Shown: one piece after another, positions 1 through 7,094 of the stretch
Layout of the letters: each line of letters begins with the position of its first letter
How positions within the stretch are numbered: position 1 is the first letter of the stretch
Assembly: GCA_910578305.1 (NCBI GenBank)
Contig: CAJTQH010000006.1
Coordinates: 1-7,094 of the forward strand
Direction of reading: 5' to 3'
DNA length: 7,094 nucleotides
DNA from: an uncultured Muribaculaceae bacterium
GTDB lineage: Bacteria; Bacteroidota; Bacteroidia; Bacteroidales; Muribaculaceae
The notes under the pieces: model-generated
Databases searched by the model: none
Told to the model about the DNA's origin: nothing
The model's input: only the letters and a program-made list of their open reading frames with translations
Made by a program: the position numbers and the translations under genes

Positions 1-1
1 A

Positions 2-223
2 GGTAAAGGAATGCGCCGCCGCAATTCTGCCAACAAACATCTACCGACCGAAACAGCCGAACAGGGAGCGAAAAAGACCTCAAGCCAACAGGCCGACGAC
101 TCCATGTCATCAAACGACAAGCGACATCGCCATGCCGACAACCGCCGACGCGGACGTCGCCGCAAGTCAGAAAACAACGGTAACGTACATGATGGGCACA
201 CCCCAACCGACAATGCCGAATAA
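2..223 (+). CDS. C-terminal tail of an unidentified basic protein (5'-partial)
   Basis: The frame is open from the first complete codon of the window (Gly-Lys-Gly before the first Met at 11) to TAA at 221-223, so it is most simply the end of a gene that starts upstream. The visible 73 residues are hydrophilic and low in complexity, rich in Arg, Lys, Asn, His, Gln and Ser, with Arg clusters (MRRRN at the start, then NRRRGRRRK) and an acidic end (TPTDNAE). There is no fold, membrane segment or catalytic motif. Disordered basic tails of this kind occur at the ends of Bacteroidetes RNA-binding proteins such as DEAD-box helicases and RicT/PSP1-family proteins, but nothing here selects one of these. 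The alternative, a 70-codon gene starting at 11, is less likely because no start context or promoter is visible. Confidence 0.6.
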   Translation, partial: GKGMRRRNSANKHLPTETAEQGAKKTSSQQADDSMSSNDKRHRHADNRRRGRRRKSENNGNVHDGHTPTDNAE

Positions 224-289
224 CACTTTTCATCGTAATTATCCACCCAAATCATACATAAACCTCTTTAAACTCCACATCTGCAGACC
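224..289 (+). other. Intergenic gap upstream of marC, no clear signal
   Basis: These 66 A/T-rich bases separate the upstream stop from the marC start. I find no TAnnTTTG element, no stem followed by a T-run, and no purine-rich ribosome site. The lack of a recognisable promoter leaves open that marC is co-transcribed with the upstream gene. Confidence 0.4.
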
Positions 290-937
290 ATGGACTCCAT
301 TCTGGCATTCGGTTTTCTTTGCATAGCCTCTTTTTTCACTCTGGCCAACCCTCTGGGCACTATGCCCGTATTCCTGTCTATGACACGCGGTCTGTCGGAA
401 GACCACCGCAAATCCATAATAATCCGGGCAACCGTCATATCATTTCTGACTCTGATGGTTTTCACTTTTGCCGGACAATTCCTTTTCAAATTTTTTGGCA
501 TATCGGCTAACGGATTCCGTATAGCGGCCGGATTCATTATCTTCAAAATTGGCTATGATATGTTACAGGCTCAATATACACACGCCAAGATAAGTGAAGA
601 GGAATCAGGGACATATGCCAAAGACATCGCCATAACACCACTTGCTATTCCAATGCTGTGCGGCCCCGGAGCCATAGCCAACGGCATCATGATGATGGAG
701 CAGGCCAACAACTGGATGCTTGTCGTGACCCTCATAAGCTCAATCGCTTTGGTCTACATAATAGCATATATCATACTACGCGCATCAACACGCATCATGC
801 CTATACTGGGAGAGACCGGCAACAACGTCATGATGCGACTCATGGGATTGATATTGATGGTTATAGCCGTAGAATGCTTCTTTGCCGGTCTACGCCCCAT
901 AGTGATCGACCTCATACATTCCGGCATTTCAGTATAA
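290..937 (+). CDS. MarC family integral membrane protein
   Basis: This is a 215-residue inner-membrane protein of the MarC (UPF0056) family, close to the usual family length of about 200. About six hydrophobic segments are visible, near residues 4-28, 43-66, 72-93, 113-135, 142-163 and 181-204. The two family hallmarks are present: NPLGTMPVF at 20-28 in the first segment and ITPLAIPMLCGPGAI at 115-129 in the fourth, a repeated polar/Pro-Gly pattern that suggests an internally duplicated three-helix unit. The acidic loop near 100-112 separates the halves. The biochemical role of the family is unsettled: E. coli MarC was named for its place next to marRAB, but a direct role in antibiotic resistance was not upheld, so no substrate should be assumed. 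The first ATG gives a start with no leader before the first helix. It is followed by the thiamine operon's own promoter, so the neighbourhood does not imply a thiamine role. Confidence 0.9.
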   Translation: MDSILAFGFLCIASFFTLANPLGTMPVFLSMTRGLSEDHRKSIIIRATVISFLTLMVFTFAGQFLFKFFGISANGFRIAAGFIIFKIGYDMLQAQYTHAKISEEESGTYAKDIAITPLAIPMLCGPGAIANGIMMMEQANNWMLVVTLISSIALVYIIAYIILRASTRIMPILGETGNNVMMRLMGLILMVIAVECFFAGLRPIVIDLIHSGISV

Positions 938-945
938 TGACACCG

Positions 946-968
946 GAGGTTTATTCCTCAATAATTTT
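946..968 (+). terminator. Weak candidate terminator hairpin after marC
   Basis: GAGG (946-949) can pair with CCTC (956-959) across a 6-base loop, followed by AATAATTTT. The stem is only 4 bp, so this is a poor intrinsic terminator, but it sits 8 bases after the marC stop and precedes a short T-run. The stronger inverted repeat at 971-993 is the other candidate for ending the marC transcript. Confidence 0.2.
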
Positions 969-996
969 GCAGGTAATGTAAAAAACATTACCTTTG
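966..996 (+). promoter_or_regulatory. Bacteroidetes-type promoter of the thi operon
   Basis: TTTG at 966-969 and TACCTTTG at 989-996 match the -33 (TTTG) and -7 (TAnnTTTG) elements of the primary sigma factor of Bacteroides and relatives, separated by 19 bases, the expected spacing. Transcription would start around 1001-1005, directly before the first paired base of the TPP aptamer (1005), so the RNA would begin with the riboswitch and almost no extra leader. The match to the consensus, the spacing and the fit to the aptamer edge support one another. The start site itself is inferred. Confidence 0.75.
971..993. repeat. Perfect 9-bp inverted repeat in the promoter spacer
   Basis: AGGTAATGT (971-979) and ACATTACCT (985-993) are exact reverse complements around a five-A loop (980-984). 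The right arm overlaps the -7 element, and the left arm begins two bases after the -33 element. As RNA from marC it would form a 9-bp stem followed by TTGCTTT, a moderately T-rich tail, so it may be the marC terminator. As DNA, its dyad symmetry would also suit a repressor site covering the promoter. The sequence does not choose between these, and both could hold. Confidence 0.6.
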
Positions 997-1004
997 CTTT
1001 CACA

Positions 1005-1092
1005 CGACAAAGGGGTGCCTCGAGGCTTTGCCTCAGGCTGAGATTTATACCCTCCGAACCTGATACGGCTAATACCGGCGCAGGGATTGTTG
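1005..1092 (+). promoter_or_regulatory. TPP riboswitch aptamer (THI element)
   Basis: The conserved core blocks appear in order: GGGGTGC (1012-1018), GGCTGAGA (1036-1043), ATACCC (1047-1052), GAACCTGAT (1056-1064), CTAATACCGGCG (1069-1080) and CAGGGA (1081-1086). P1 pairs 1005-1010 with 1087-1092 (one G-U). P2 pairs GGGU 1013-1016 with ACCC 1049-1052. P3 pairs GCCT 1017-1020 with AGGC 1035-1038 and continues, after an unpaired C1021, as GAGGC/GCCTC closed by a TTT loop. P4 pairs CCT 1059-1061 with AGG 1082-1084. P5 pairs CGG 1066-1068 with CCG 1075-1077. CTGAGA at 1038-1043 is the pyrimidine-sensing segment. Ligand binding should repress the thi genes downstream, the usual sense of this class. 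The only departure noticed is A1065 opposite G1078 at the base of P5, where a Watson-Crick pair is common. Confidence 0.97.
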
Positions 1093-1143
1093 ATAAGTGC
1101 CATACTTCCCAACACGTCCAACGTTAAAGCTATCCGCAGGCAC

Positions 1144-1183
1144 TCCGAAGTCGAGTCTTTATTATATCGCTCCATACTTCGGA
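1144..1183 (+). promoter_or_regulatory. Candidate riboswitch expression platform: start-masking hairpin
   Basis: TCCGAAGT (1144-1151) is the exact reverse complement of ACTTCGGA (1176-1183), with a 24-base loop. The 3' arm ends at the base immediately before the thiD ATG, so when folded it would cover the upstream half of the ribosome footprint. No T-run follows it, which argues against a transcription terminator and for control of translation initiation. How TPP binding is passed to this stem is not resolved. A further stem AGTGCC (1096-1101) with GGCACT (1139-1144) lies three bases after aptamer P1 and could stack between the two. Confidence 0.5.
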
Positions 1184-2029
1184 ATGAAACATTACATACC
1201 CATACTTACAGTAGCTGGCTCTGACTCATCGGGTGGAGCCGGCATACAGGCCGACATAAAGACAATCTCGGCCATTGGATGCTATGCCATGAGTGCCATC
1301 ACGGCTATCACGGCACAGAACACTACCGGTGTTAGAGCCATACAAGGCATTGATCCCGACATAGTAAGTGATCAGATCGACATGGTGTGCACAGACATCC
1401 CCCCTATGGGTGCCAAGACAGGTATGTTGTTCAGCACCGACATCGTAATGGCTGTGAGCCGTGCATTCCGCCGCCACGCGATACAGAATCTGGTAGTGGA
1501 TCCGGTGATGGTGTCCACCTCCGGTTCACTACTCATAGACCGCGATGCCATCGAAGCCATGACCACACAGCTGTTTCCGCTTGCAACACTCGTCACACCT
1601 AACCAGAGCGAAGCTCGCGAACTGACAGGAGAGACCGATCCCATGGCACAAGCCCTTAAGCTCCACGATATGGGATGCAGAAACGTGCTTCTGAAAGGAG
1701 GTGACACCGACCGTACAGACATGAAAGTCGACTATCTGTATCTTGATGGCGAAGAAGACCTGATATCACTCACAGCAGACGCCGTAAACACCAACAACAC
1801 CCATGGCACAGGATGCACGCTTTCGGCTGCGATAGCCTCATACCTCGCACTCGGATTCGACATCACCGATGCCACCATGCGGGCAAAACTATATGTGACA
1901 CGCGCCCTTCAGTATGGCTCACGCGTAGCCATCGGTCATGGACACGGCCCTGTCAACCACCTGTTCGGCCCGCGACACATGAAATATGTCAACACAAAGT
2001 TTTCCAAATATGACAGTGAAAATCAATGA
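1184..2029 (+). CDS. thiD: Hydroxymethylpyrimidine / HMP-phosphate kinase ThiD
   Basis: ThiD phosphorylates HMP phosphate (and HMP) with ATP to give HMP pyrophosphate, the pyrimidine substrate of ThiE, in the cytoplasm. It belongs to the ribokinase-like fold. Visible motifs, counted from Met at 1184, are AGSDSSGGAGIQAD (11-24, HMP-binding glycine-rich start), SAITAITAQNT (37-47), a central TPNQSEARELTG block, VLLKGGD, and NTHGTGC (205-211) with the conserved anion-hole glycines and Cys211. The length of 281 residues is near the family norm of about 265-280. The open frame runs upstream to an ATG at 1097, but those 29 extra codons lie in riboswitch leader RNA and look nothing like ThiD, whereas Met-1184 gives the standard N-terminus (MKHYIPILTVAGSDSS). 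It is first in the operon under TPP control, and its end overlaps thiS by 20 bases. Confidence 0.96.
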   Translation: MKHYIPILTVAGSDSSGGAGIQADIKTISAIGCYAMSAITAITAQNTTGVRAIQGIDPDIVSDQIDMVCTDIPPMGAKTGMLFSTDIVMAVSRAFRRHAIQNLVVDPVMVSTSGSLLIDRDAIEAMTTQLFPLATLVTPNQSEARELTGETDPMAQALKLHDMGCRNVLLKGGDTDRTDMKVDYLYLDGEEDLISLTADAVNTNNTHGTGCTLSAAIASYLALGFDITDATMRAKLYVTRALQYGSRVAIGHGHGPVNHLFGPRHMKYVNTKFSKYDSENQ

Positions 2030-2210
2030 CACCGAAGTGTCGCTGCCTCAAGGCAGCACCATCAGCCAGGCTCTCGACGCCGCAGGAATAAAGCCCGCAG
2101 GCATAGCTGTGGCACTCAACGGCACAGTAGTACCAAAAGCCGACTACAGCAACAGAACACTTGCTGACGGCGATACAATACTGATAATAAAAGCCTTTTA
2201 CGGCGGATAA
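2010..2210 (+). CDS. thiS: Sulfur carrier protein ThiS
   Basis: ThiS is the ubiquitin-like carrier that brings sulfur, as a C-terminal thiocarboxylate, to thiazole synthase ThiG. From Met at 2010 the protein has 66 residues, the typical size, begins MTVKINDTEV (first beta strand of the beta-grasp fold), contains the conserved AVALNGTVVPK strand (33-43), and ends FYGG with the essential terminal Gly-Gly (65-66). An ATG eight codons upstream (1986) is in frame, but the added residues do not fit the family start, so 2010 is preferred. The gene begins inside the end of thiD in another frame, an overlap of 20 bases that suggests translational coupling. Activation requires the adenylyltransferase ThiF, which is not in the visible sequence and may be the gene starting at 7085. 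Confidence 0.95.
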   Translation: MTVKINDTEVSLPQGSTISQALDAAGIKPAGIAVALNGTVVPKADYSNRTLADGDTILIIKAFYGG

Positions 2211-2215
2211 AATCA

Positions 2216-2755
2216 ATGTTGCGAATATACATCACACCGGAAGAGATCACCGACCACGAGGCAGCCACGGTAATTAAAGTGCTTGATGCCGGCTGGCACA
2301 TGGTGCATCTGCGACATCCTTCGGCCTCATTGCGCGACATGCGACGACTCATAGAGTCCATTCCCATGCGCTACCACCGACGTCTGCGCATACACGGACA
2401 CTTTGAACTCGTCACAGAGTTCAACCTCGGAGGGCTGCATCTCAATCGCCGATGTCCGACAGCCCCGCCCTATTATTCAGGCCCGATAAGCCGATCCTGC
2501 CATACCATAGAAGAAGTTAAATCCTCAACCGACTGCGACTATGTGACACTCAGTCCTGTTTTCGACAGCATTTCAAAACAGGGTTACAAAGCCGCATTCA
2601 GCCACGATCAGCTTCTCGGACTCAACGATATACACACACCGAGTGTTATAGCCTTGGGCGGAATCACCCCGCAGCATGCCGAAGAAATCTCAAAATACAA
2701 TTTCAGCGGCTATGCGGTGAAAGGCGCCATTGACCAATTTCTGAACAATCAATAA
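2216..2755 (+). CDS. TenI/ThiE-like TIM-barrel protein, probably not a thiamine phosphate synthase
   Basis: This 179-residue protein aligns by eye with the thiamine-phosphate-synthase/TenI superfamily: VHLRHPS (30-36) for the QLRxK block, GGLHLN (72-77) for GVHLGQ, SRSCHTIEEV (92-101), LSPVFDSISKQG (112-123) for the GPxFxTxTK loop including Lys121, ALGGIT (146-151), and a closing GYAVKGAI (165-172) phosphate loop. The ThiE metal-binding sites are missing: HGH (60-62) replaces the Asp-containing N/D-D-R segment, and the Asp that follows GVHLGxxD is absent. It is also about 30 residues shorter than its neighbour ThiE. TenI of Bacillus is a thiazole tautomerase that aromatises the ThiG product, and a similar auxiliary role next to thiS/thiE/thiG is the best inference, though TenI's reported catalytic His cannot be matched with confidence. 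It follows thiS after 5 bases. Confidence 0.8.
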   Translation: MLRIYITPEEITDHEAATVIKVLDAGWHMVHLRHPSASLRDMRRLIESIPMRYHRRLRIHGHFELVTEFNLGGLHLNRRCPTAPPYYSGPISRSCHTIEEVKSSTDCDYVTLSPVFDSISKQGYKAAFSHDQLLGLNDIHTPSVIALGGITPQHAEEISKYNFSGYAVKGAIDQFLNNQ

Positions 2756-2770
2756 AAAACATACAGCAAT

Positions 2771-3400
2771 ATGTTACAATTTATCACCCACGAATCCGAC
2801 AAATACTCCATAGCCGAAGAAGTTCAGATGGCTATAGAGGGTGGCTGCCGCTGGATACAGCTACGCATGAAAGACGCCACTGACGAAGAAGTACGCAATG
2901 TAGCTCTCGAACTGATACCTATGTGTCAGGAAACCGACACATTTCTCATCATCGACGACCGCGTATCGGTGGTAAACGATCTGAAAGTTTCGGGCGTGCA
3001 TCTCGGCAAGGACGATATGGATCCGCTTGAAGCACGCGAGCTGCTTGGCCCGCATGCTATAATAGGAGTCACAGCCAATACGGCCGCCGACATCATCAAA
3101 TACAAAGGCAAGGATGTGGACTATGTAGGACTGGGGCCGTACCGCTTCACCACTACAAAAAAAAATCTTGCTCCGCAGCTCGGCATCGAGGGCTATAAAT
3201 CCATTGTCGACGAAGTGCGCAAAGCCGGAGTCGAACTTCCCATAGTGGCCATAGGCGGTATCACACTCGACGATGTATCGCCCGTCATGTCCACAGGAGT
3301 CAACGGACTTGCCGTATCAGGCGCCATAATCAATGCACCCGATCCCATGCTCTATACATCGCAGATCATGGAGCGGCTCATGAACATCACCGGCAAATGA
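2771..3400 (+). CDS. thiE: Thiamine phosphate synthase ThiE
   Basis: ThiE couples HMP pyrophosphate with thiazole phosphate carboxylate to give thiamine monophosphate, releasing pyrophosphate and CO2. The 209-residue TIM barrel has the full active-site set: IQLRMKD (29-35, pyrophosphate-binding Arg32 and Lys34), IIDDRV (60-65), GVHLGKDDMDP (75-85, metal-binding acidic residue), GVTANT (99-104), GLGPYRFTTTKK (120-131, Lys130), AIGGIT (160-165) and GLAVSGAI (179-186). The GxTANT and GPxRFTTTK forms are, from memory, typical of Bacteroidetes ThiE. One small oddity is Asp62 where Asn usually precedes the Asp-Arg pair. It lies 15 bases after the TenI-like gene and is clearly the catalytic paralogue of the two. 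Confidence 0.96.
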   Translation: MLQFITHESDKYSIAEEVQMAIEGGCRWIQLRMKDATDEEVRNVALELIPMCQETDTFLIIDDRVSVVNDLKVSGVHLGKDDMDPLEARELLGPHAIIGVTANTAADIIKYKGKDVDYVGLGPYRFTTTKKNLAPQLGIEGYKSIVDEVRKAGVELPIVAIGGITLDDVSPVMSTGVNGLAVSGAIINAPDPMLYTSQIMERLMNITGK

Positions 3401-3439
3401 AATCAATTTTCAGAATAATCATTATCACATATAAAAAAA

Positions 3440-4213
3440 ATGAATGACATATTGACCATAGGCGGACGCGAGTTTCATTCACGTCTGTTTGTAGGCACCG
3501 GCAAATTCTCGTCCAACCGTCTGATGCTTGACAGCATACTGGCTTCAGAGTCGGAAATGATCACAGTGGCCATGAAGCGAATAGACATGCAGCACGAAGA
3601 GGAAGACGACATGTTGCAGCACATAAATCGCGACCACGTACAGTTTCTGCCCAACACGTCAGGAGTGCGCAATGCAGCTGAAGCCGTGATGGCGGCAAGG
3701 CTGGCACGTGAATGCTTCGGCACTGACTTCATTAAACTCGAGATACATCCCGATCCGAAATATCTCCTACCCGACCCGATAGAGACTCTTGCTGCCACAG
3801 AGATTCTGGCCAAAGAGGGATTTAAAGTACTCCCCTACATACAGGCCGACCCTGTGCTGTGCAAACGCCTTGAAGAAGTAGGCACGGCTGCCGTGATGCC
3901 GCTCGGAGCTCCGATCGGTACCAACAAGGGGCTCAAGACACGCGATCTCCTGGAGATCATAATAGCCGAAAGCCGTGTTCCCGTGGTAATCGACGCCGGA
4001 CTGGGCGCTCCTTCACACGCCGCCGATGCCATGGAGATGGGTGCCGATGCAGTACTCGTCAACACCGCCATAGCCGTAGCCGGCAATCCGGTGGAGATGG
4101 CCGTGGCATTCCGACTGGCTGTTGAAGCCGGACGCAAGGCTTATCTGGCAGGCCTCGGCACTGTTGCTTCCCATGCCGTAGCCACAAGTCCTCTCACCTC
4201 ATTTCTCGACTGA
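3440..4213 (+). CDS. thiG: Thiazole synthase ThiG
   Basis: ThiG builds the thiazole ring from 1-deoxy-D-xylulose 5-phosphate, dehydroglycine (from ThiH) and ThiS thiocarboxylate. It is a TIM barrel of 257 residues, the usual length. The Schiff-base lysine is in FIKLEI (Lys99), with Glu101 two residues on. Asp185 in [11 protein letters not shown] (184-194) matches the catalytic Asp. These correspond to Lys96, Glu98 and Asp182 of the Bacillus enzyme with a constant offset of three. Other hallmarks are LFVGTGKF (16-23), LPNTSG (70-75) and [11 protein letters not shown] with the phosphate-binding loop. The 39-base gap before it ends in a run of A residues just before the ATG, as often seen in Bacteroidetes, which rarely use Shine-Dalgarno pairing. 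No internal promoter was seen in that gap. Confidence 0.97.
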   Translation: MNDILTIGGREFHSRLFVGTGKFSSNRLMLDSILASESEMITVAMKRIDMQHEEEDDMLQHINRDHVQFLPNTSGVRNAAEAVMAARLARECFGTDFIKLEIHPDPKYLLPDPIETLAATEILAKEGFKVLPYIQADPVLCKRLEEVGTAAVMPLGAPIGTNKGLKTRDLLEIIIAESRVPVVIDAGLGAPSHAADAMEMGADAVLVNTAIAVAGNPVEMAVAFRLAVEAGRKAYLAGLGTVASHAVATSPLTSFLD

Positions 4214-4241
4214 TAGATTCATAACCTACATTATTTCATAA

Positions 4242-5948
<1,707 letters not shown>

Positions 5949-5962
5949 TAACTGTCAGTCCT

Positions 5963-7072
5963 ATGTTTTATGACGAATTGAAACAATACGACTGGGATGA
6001 GACCACCGCAGCCATCGCGTCGAAAACCTCTCGCGATGTGCTGACGGCTCTTGCCAAAGAGCATCTCTCAGTCGACGATTTCATGGCCCTTATTTCTCCG
6101 GCCGCTTCTCCATTTCTTGAGCAAATGGCTCAACTATCGCATCGTTACACGCTTGAACGTTTTGGCAAAACTATATCCATGTACATCCCCATGTATGTGT
6201 CCAACGCATGCACTAACGGATGTGTCTATTGTGGATTCAATCACTCCAATCCGCTCACACGCATAACACTTACTCTCGATCAGGTGAAGGCAGAGTGCGA
6301 AGCAATACGCCGATTAGGGCCATTTGAAAATCTGCTCATCGTATCAGGAGAGTTTCCACGGCTCAACGGAGTAGACTATCTCGAACAGGTACTTCATGTT
6401 GCCCGCCCATACTTCAATAATCTCACCATCGAAGTGATGCCGCTTAAAGAGCGCGACTACTACCGTCTGACACAGAGCGGGCTCAATGGAGTGGTGTGCT
6501 TTCAGGAGACATATCATGAAGCCAACTATAAAAAGTATCACCCACGCGGCATGAAATCCATATTCGAGTGGCGTGTCAACGGTTTTGACCGCATGGGAGC
6601 CGCCGGAGTCCACAAGATAGGCATGGGTGTACTCATCGGACTTGAGGACTGGCGTACCGATGTGACCATGATGGCACGCCATCTGCAGTATCTGCGCAAA
6701 AACTACTGGCGCACACGTTATAGTATCAACTTCCCGCGCATGTGCCCGGCCGAAGGAGGATATCAGCCAAAAGTGGTTATGAGCGACCGGGAACTGGCAC
6801 AGCTCACGTTTGCGTTCCGCATATTCGACCACGATGTTGACATATCCTACTCCACACGTGAAGCTCCGGCTTTCCGTGCCAACATGATGAAACTCGGAGT
6901 CACATCCATGAGCGCCGGGAGCAAGACCGAACCAGGAGGCTATGTATCCACACCCGATGCTCTCGAACAATTTGAAGTGACCGACTCACGTACGCCTCTG
7001 CAAGTGGCCGACGAAATCAAAGCTCTCGGCTACGAACCTGTATGGAAAGACTGGGACAAAATATTTGATTAA
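5963..7072 (+). CDS. thiH: 2-iminoacetate (dehydroglycine) synthase ThiH
   Basis: ThiH is a radical SAM lyase that cleaves tyrosine to dehydroglycine and p-cresol, giving ThiG its glycine-derived unit. This route works without oxygen, in contrast to ThiO. From Met at 5963 it has 369 residues, matching the family (about 365-380). The radical SAM CX3CX2C motif is Cys83, Cys87 and Cys90 within NACTNGCVYCGF (81-92), nearly the same position as in E. coli. It is preceded by the expected helical N-terminus (MFYDELKQYDW) and by RFGKTISMYIPMYVSN, a strong family marker. C-terminal THF-type radical SAM segments include NFPRMCPAEGG and the GAGSKT-like AGSKTEPGG. The same frame runs back to an ATG at 5789 inside thiC, adding 58 residues that are only an out-of-frame reading of thiC, so 5963 is preferred. 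ThiH normally acts in a complex with ThiG. Confidence 0.96.
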   Translation: MFYDELKQYDWDETTAAIASKTSRDVLTALAKEHLSVDDFMALISPAASPFLEQMAQLSHRYTLERFGKTISMYIPMYVSNACTNGCVYCGFNHSNPLTRITLTLDQVKAECEAIRRLGPFENLLIVSGEFPRLNGVDYLEQVLHVARPYFNNLTIEVMPLKERDYYRLTQSGLNGVVCFQETYHEANYKKYHPRGMKSIFEWRVNGFDRMGAAGVHKIGMGVLIGLEDWRTDVTMMARHLQYLRKNYWRTRYSINFPRMCPAEGGYQPKVVMSDRELAQLTFAFRIFDHDVDISYSTREAPAFRANMMKLGVTSMSAGSKTEPGGYVSTPDALEQFEVTDSRTPLQVADEIKALGYEPVWKDWDKIFD

Positions 7073-7084
7073 AATCATATTGCT

Positions 7085-7094
7085 ATGACTGACA
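7085..7094 (+). CDS. Start of the next gene (3'-partial), possibly thiF
   Basis: An ATG at 7085 lies 12 bases after the thiH stop, the same close spacing as the rest of the operon, and opens a frame (Met-Thr-Asp) cut by the window edge. Three codons cannot identify a product. The operon so far lacks the ThiS adenylyltransferase ThiF, and thiF commonly follows thiH, so thiF is the first guess by context alone. Confidence 0.35.

Noticed and set aside
944..950. CGGAGGT resembling a Shine-Dalgarno site
   Set aside because: No start codon with a plausible frame lies 5-12 bases downstream, and Bacteroidetes rarely rely on such sites.
937..981. 14-codon open frame overlapping the marC stop (ATAATG)
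   Set aside because: It runs through the promoter and inverted repeat, is very short and shows no protein-like feature; a leader peptide is unlikely because it ends upstream of the predicted transcription start.
1097..1183. N-terminal extension of thiD starting at ATG 1097
   Set aside because: The 29 codons lie in the riboswitch leader, contain no ThiD-like sequence, and the standard ThiD N-terminus begins at 1184.
3401..3439. Possible internal promoter in the A/T-rich thiE-thiG gap
   Set aside because: No TAnnTTTG or spaced TTTG element is present; the A/T richness matches ordinary Bacteroidetes translation-start context.

Overview
The window is most of a thiamine (vitamin B1) biosynthesis operon read on the + strand, preceded by a MarC-family membrane protein gene and the tail of an unrecognised gene. 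Several traits point to the Bacteroidales (gut-type Bacteroidetes): a promoter matching the Bacteroidetes TTTG / TAnnTTTG consensus, no purine-rich Shine-Dalgarno sequences before most starts, A/T-rich gaps in otherwise GC-balanced DNA, and Bacteroidetes-like ThiE, ThiG and MarC sequences. Use of ThiH (radical SAM tyrosine lyase) rather than the oxygen-dependent glycine oxidase ThiO fits an anaerobe. A closer taxonomic placement cannot be supported by eye.

Layout. Positions 2-223 encode the very basic, low-complexity C-terminal tail of a protein that starts outside the window. A 66-base gap without a clear signal follows, then marC (290-937). The 246 bases from 938 to 1183 are all regulatory: a small weak hairpin, a Bacteroidetes-type promoter (966-996) whose spacer is filled by a perfect 9-bp inverted repeat, a TPP riboswitch aptamer (1005-1092), and an 8-bp hairpin ending at the base before the thiD start codon. 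Then come thiD (1184-2029), thiS (2010-2210), a TenI/ThiE-like paralogue (2216-2755), thiE (2771-3400), thiG (3440-4213), thiC (4245-5948), thiH (5963-7072) and the first three codons of another gene (7085 on), probably thiF.

How the genes work together. ThiC makes HMP phosphate from aminoimidazole ribotide, and ThiD phosphorylates it to HMP pyrophosphate. ThiH makes dehydroglycine from tyrosine. ThiG condenses this with deoxyxylulose phosphate and the sulfur carried by ThiS thiocarboxylate to give thiazole phosphate. ThiE joins the two halves to thiamine phosphate, which a ThiL kinase elsewhere would convert to TPP. TPP then represses the operon through the riboswitch. ThiF, needed to activate ThiS, is not visible but is expected just past the right edge.

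This is a known pathway in a recognisable arrangement; I see no unknown system. The points most worth a second look are the leader (overlapping promoter, inverted repeat and aptamer, plus a possible start-masking switch with a duplicated 9-mer) and the TenI-like paralogue, which has lost both metal-binding aspartates expected in ThiE. Three starts were moved downstream of the longest open frame (thiD, thiS, thiH).
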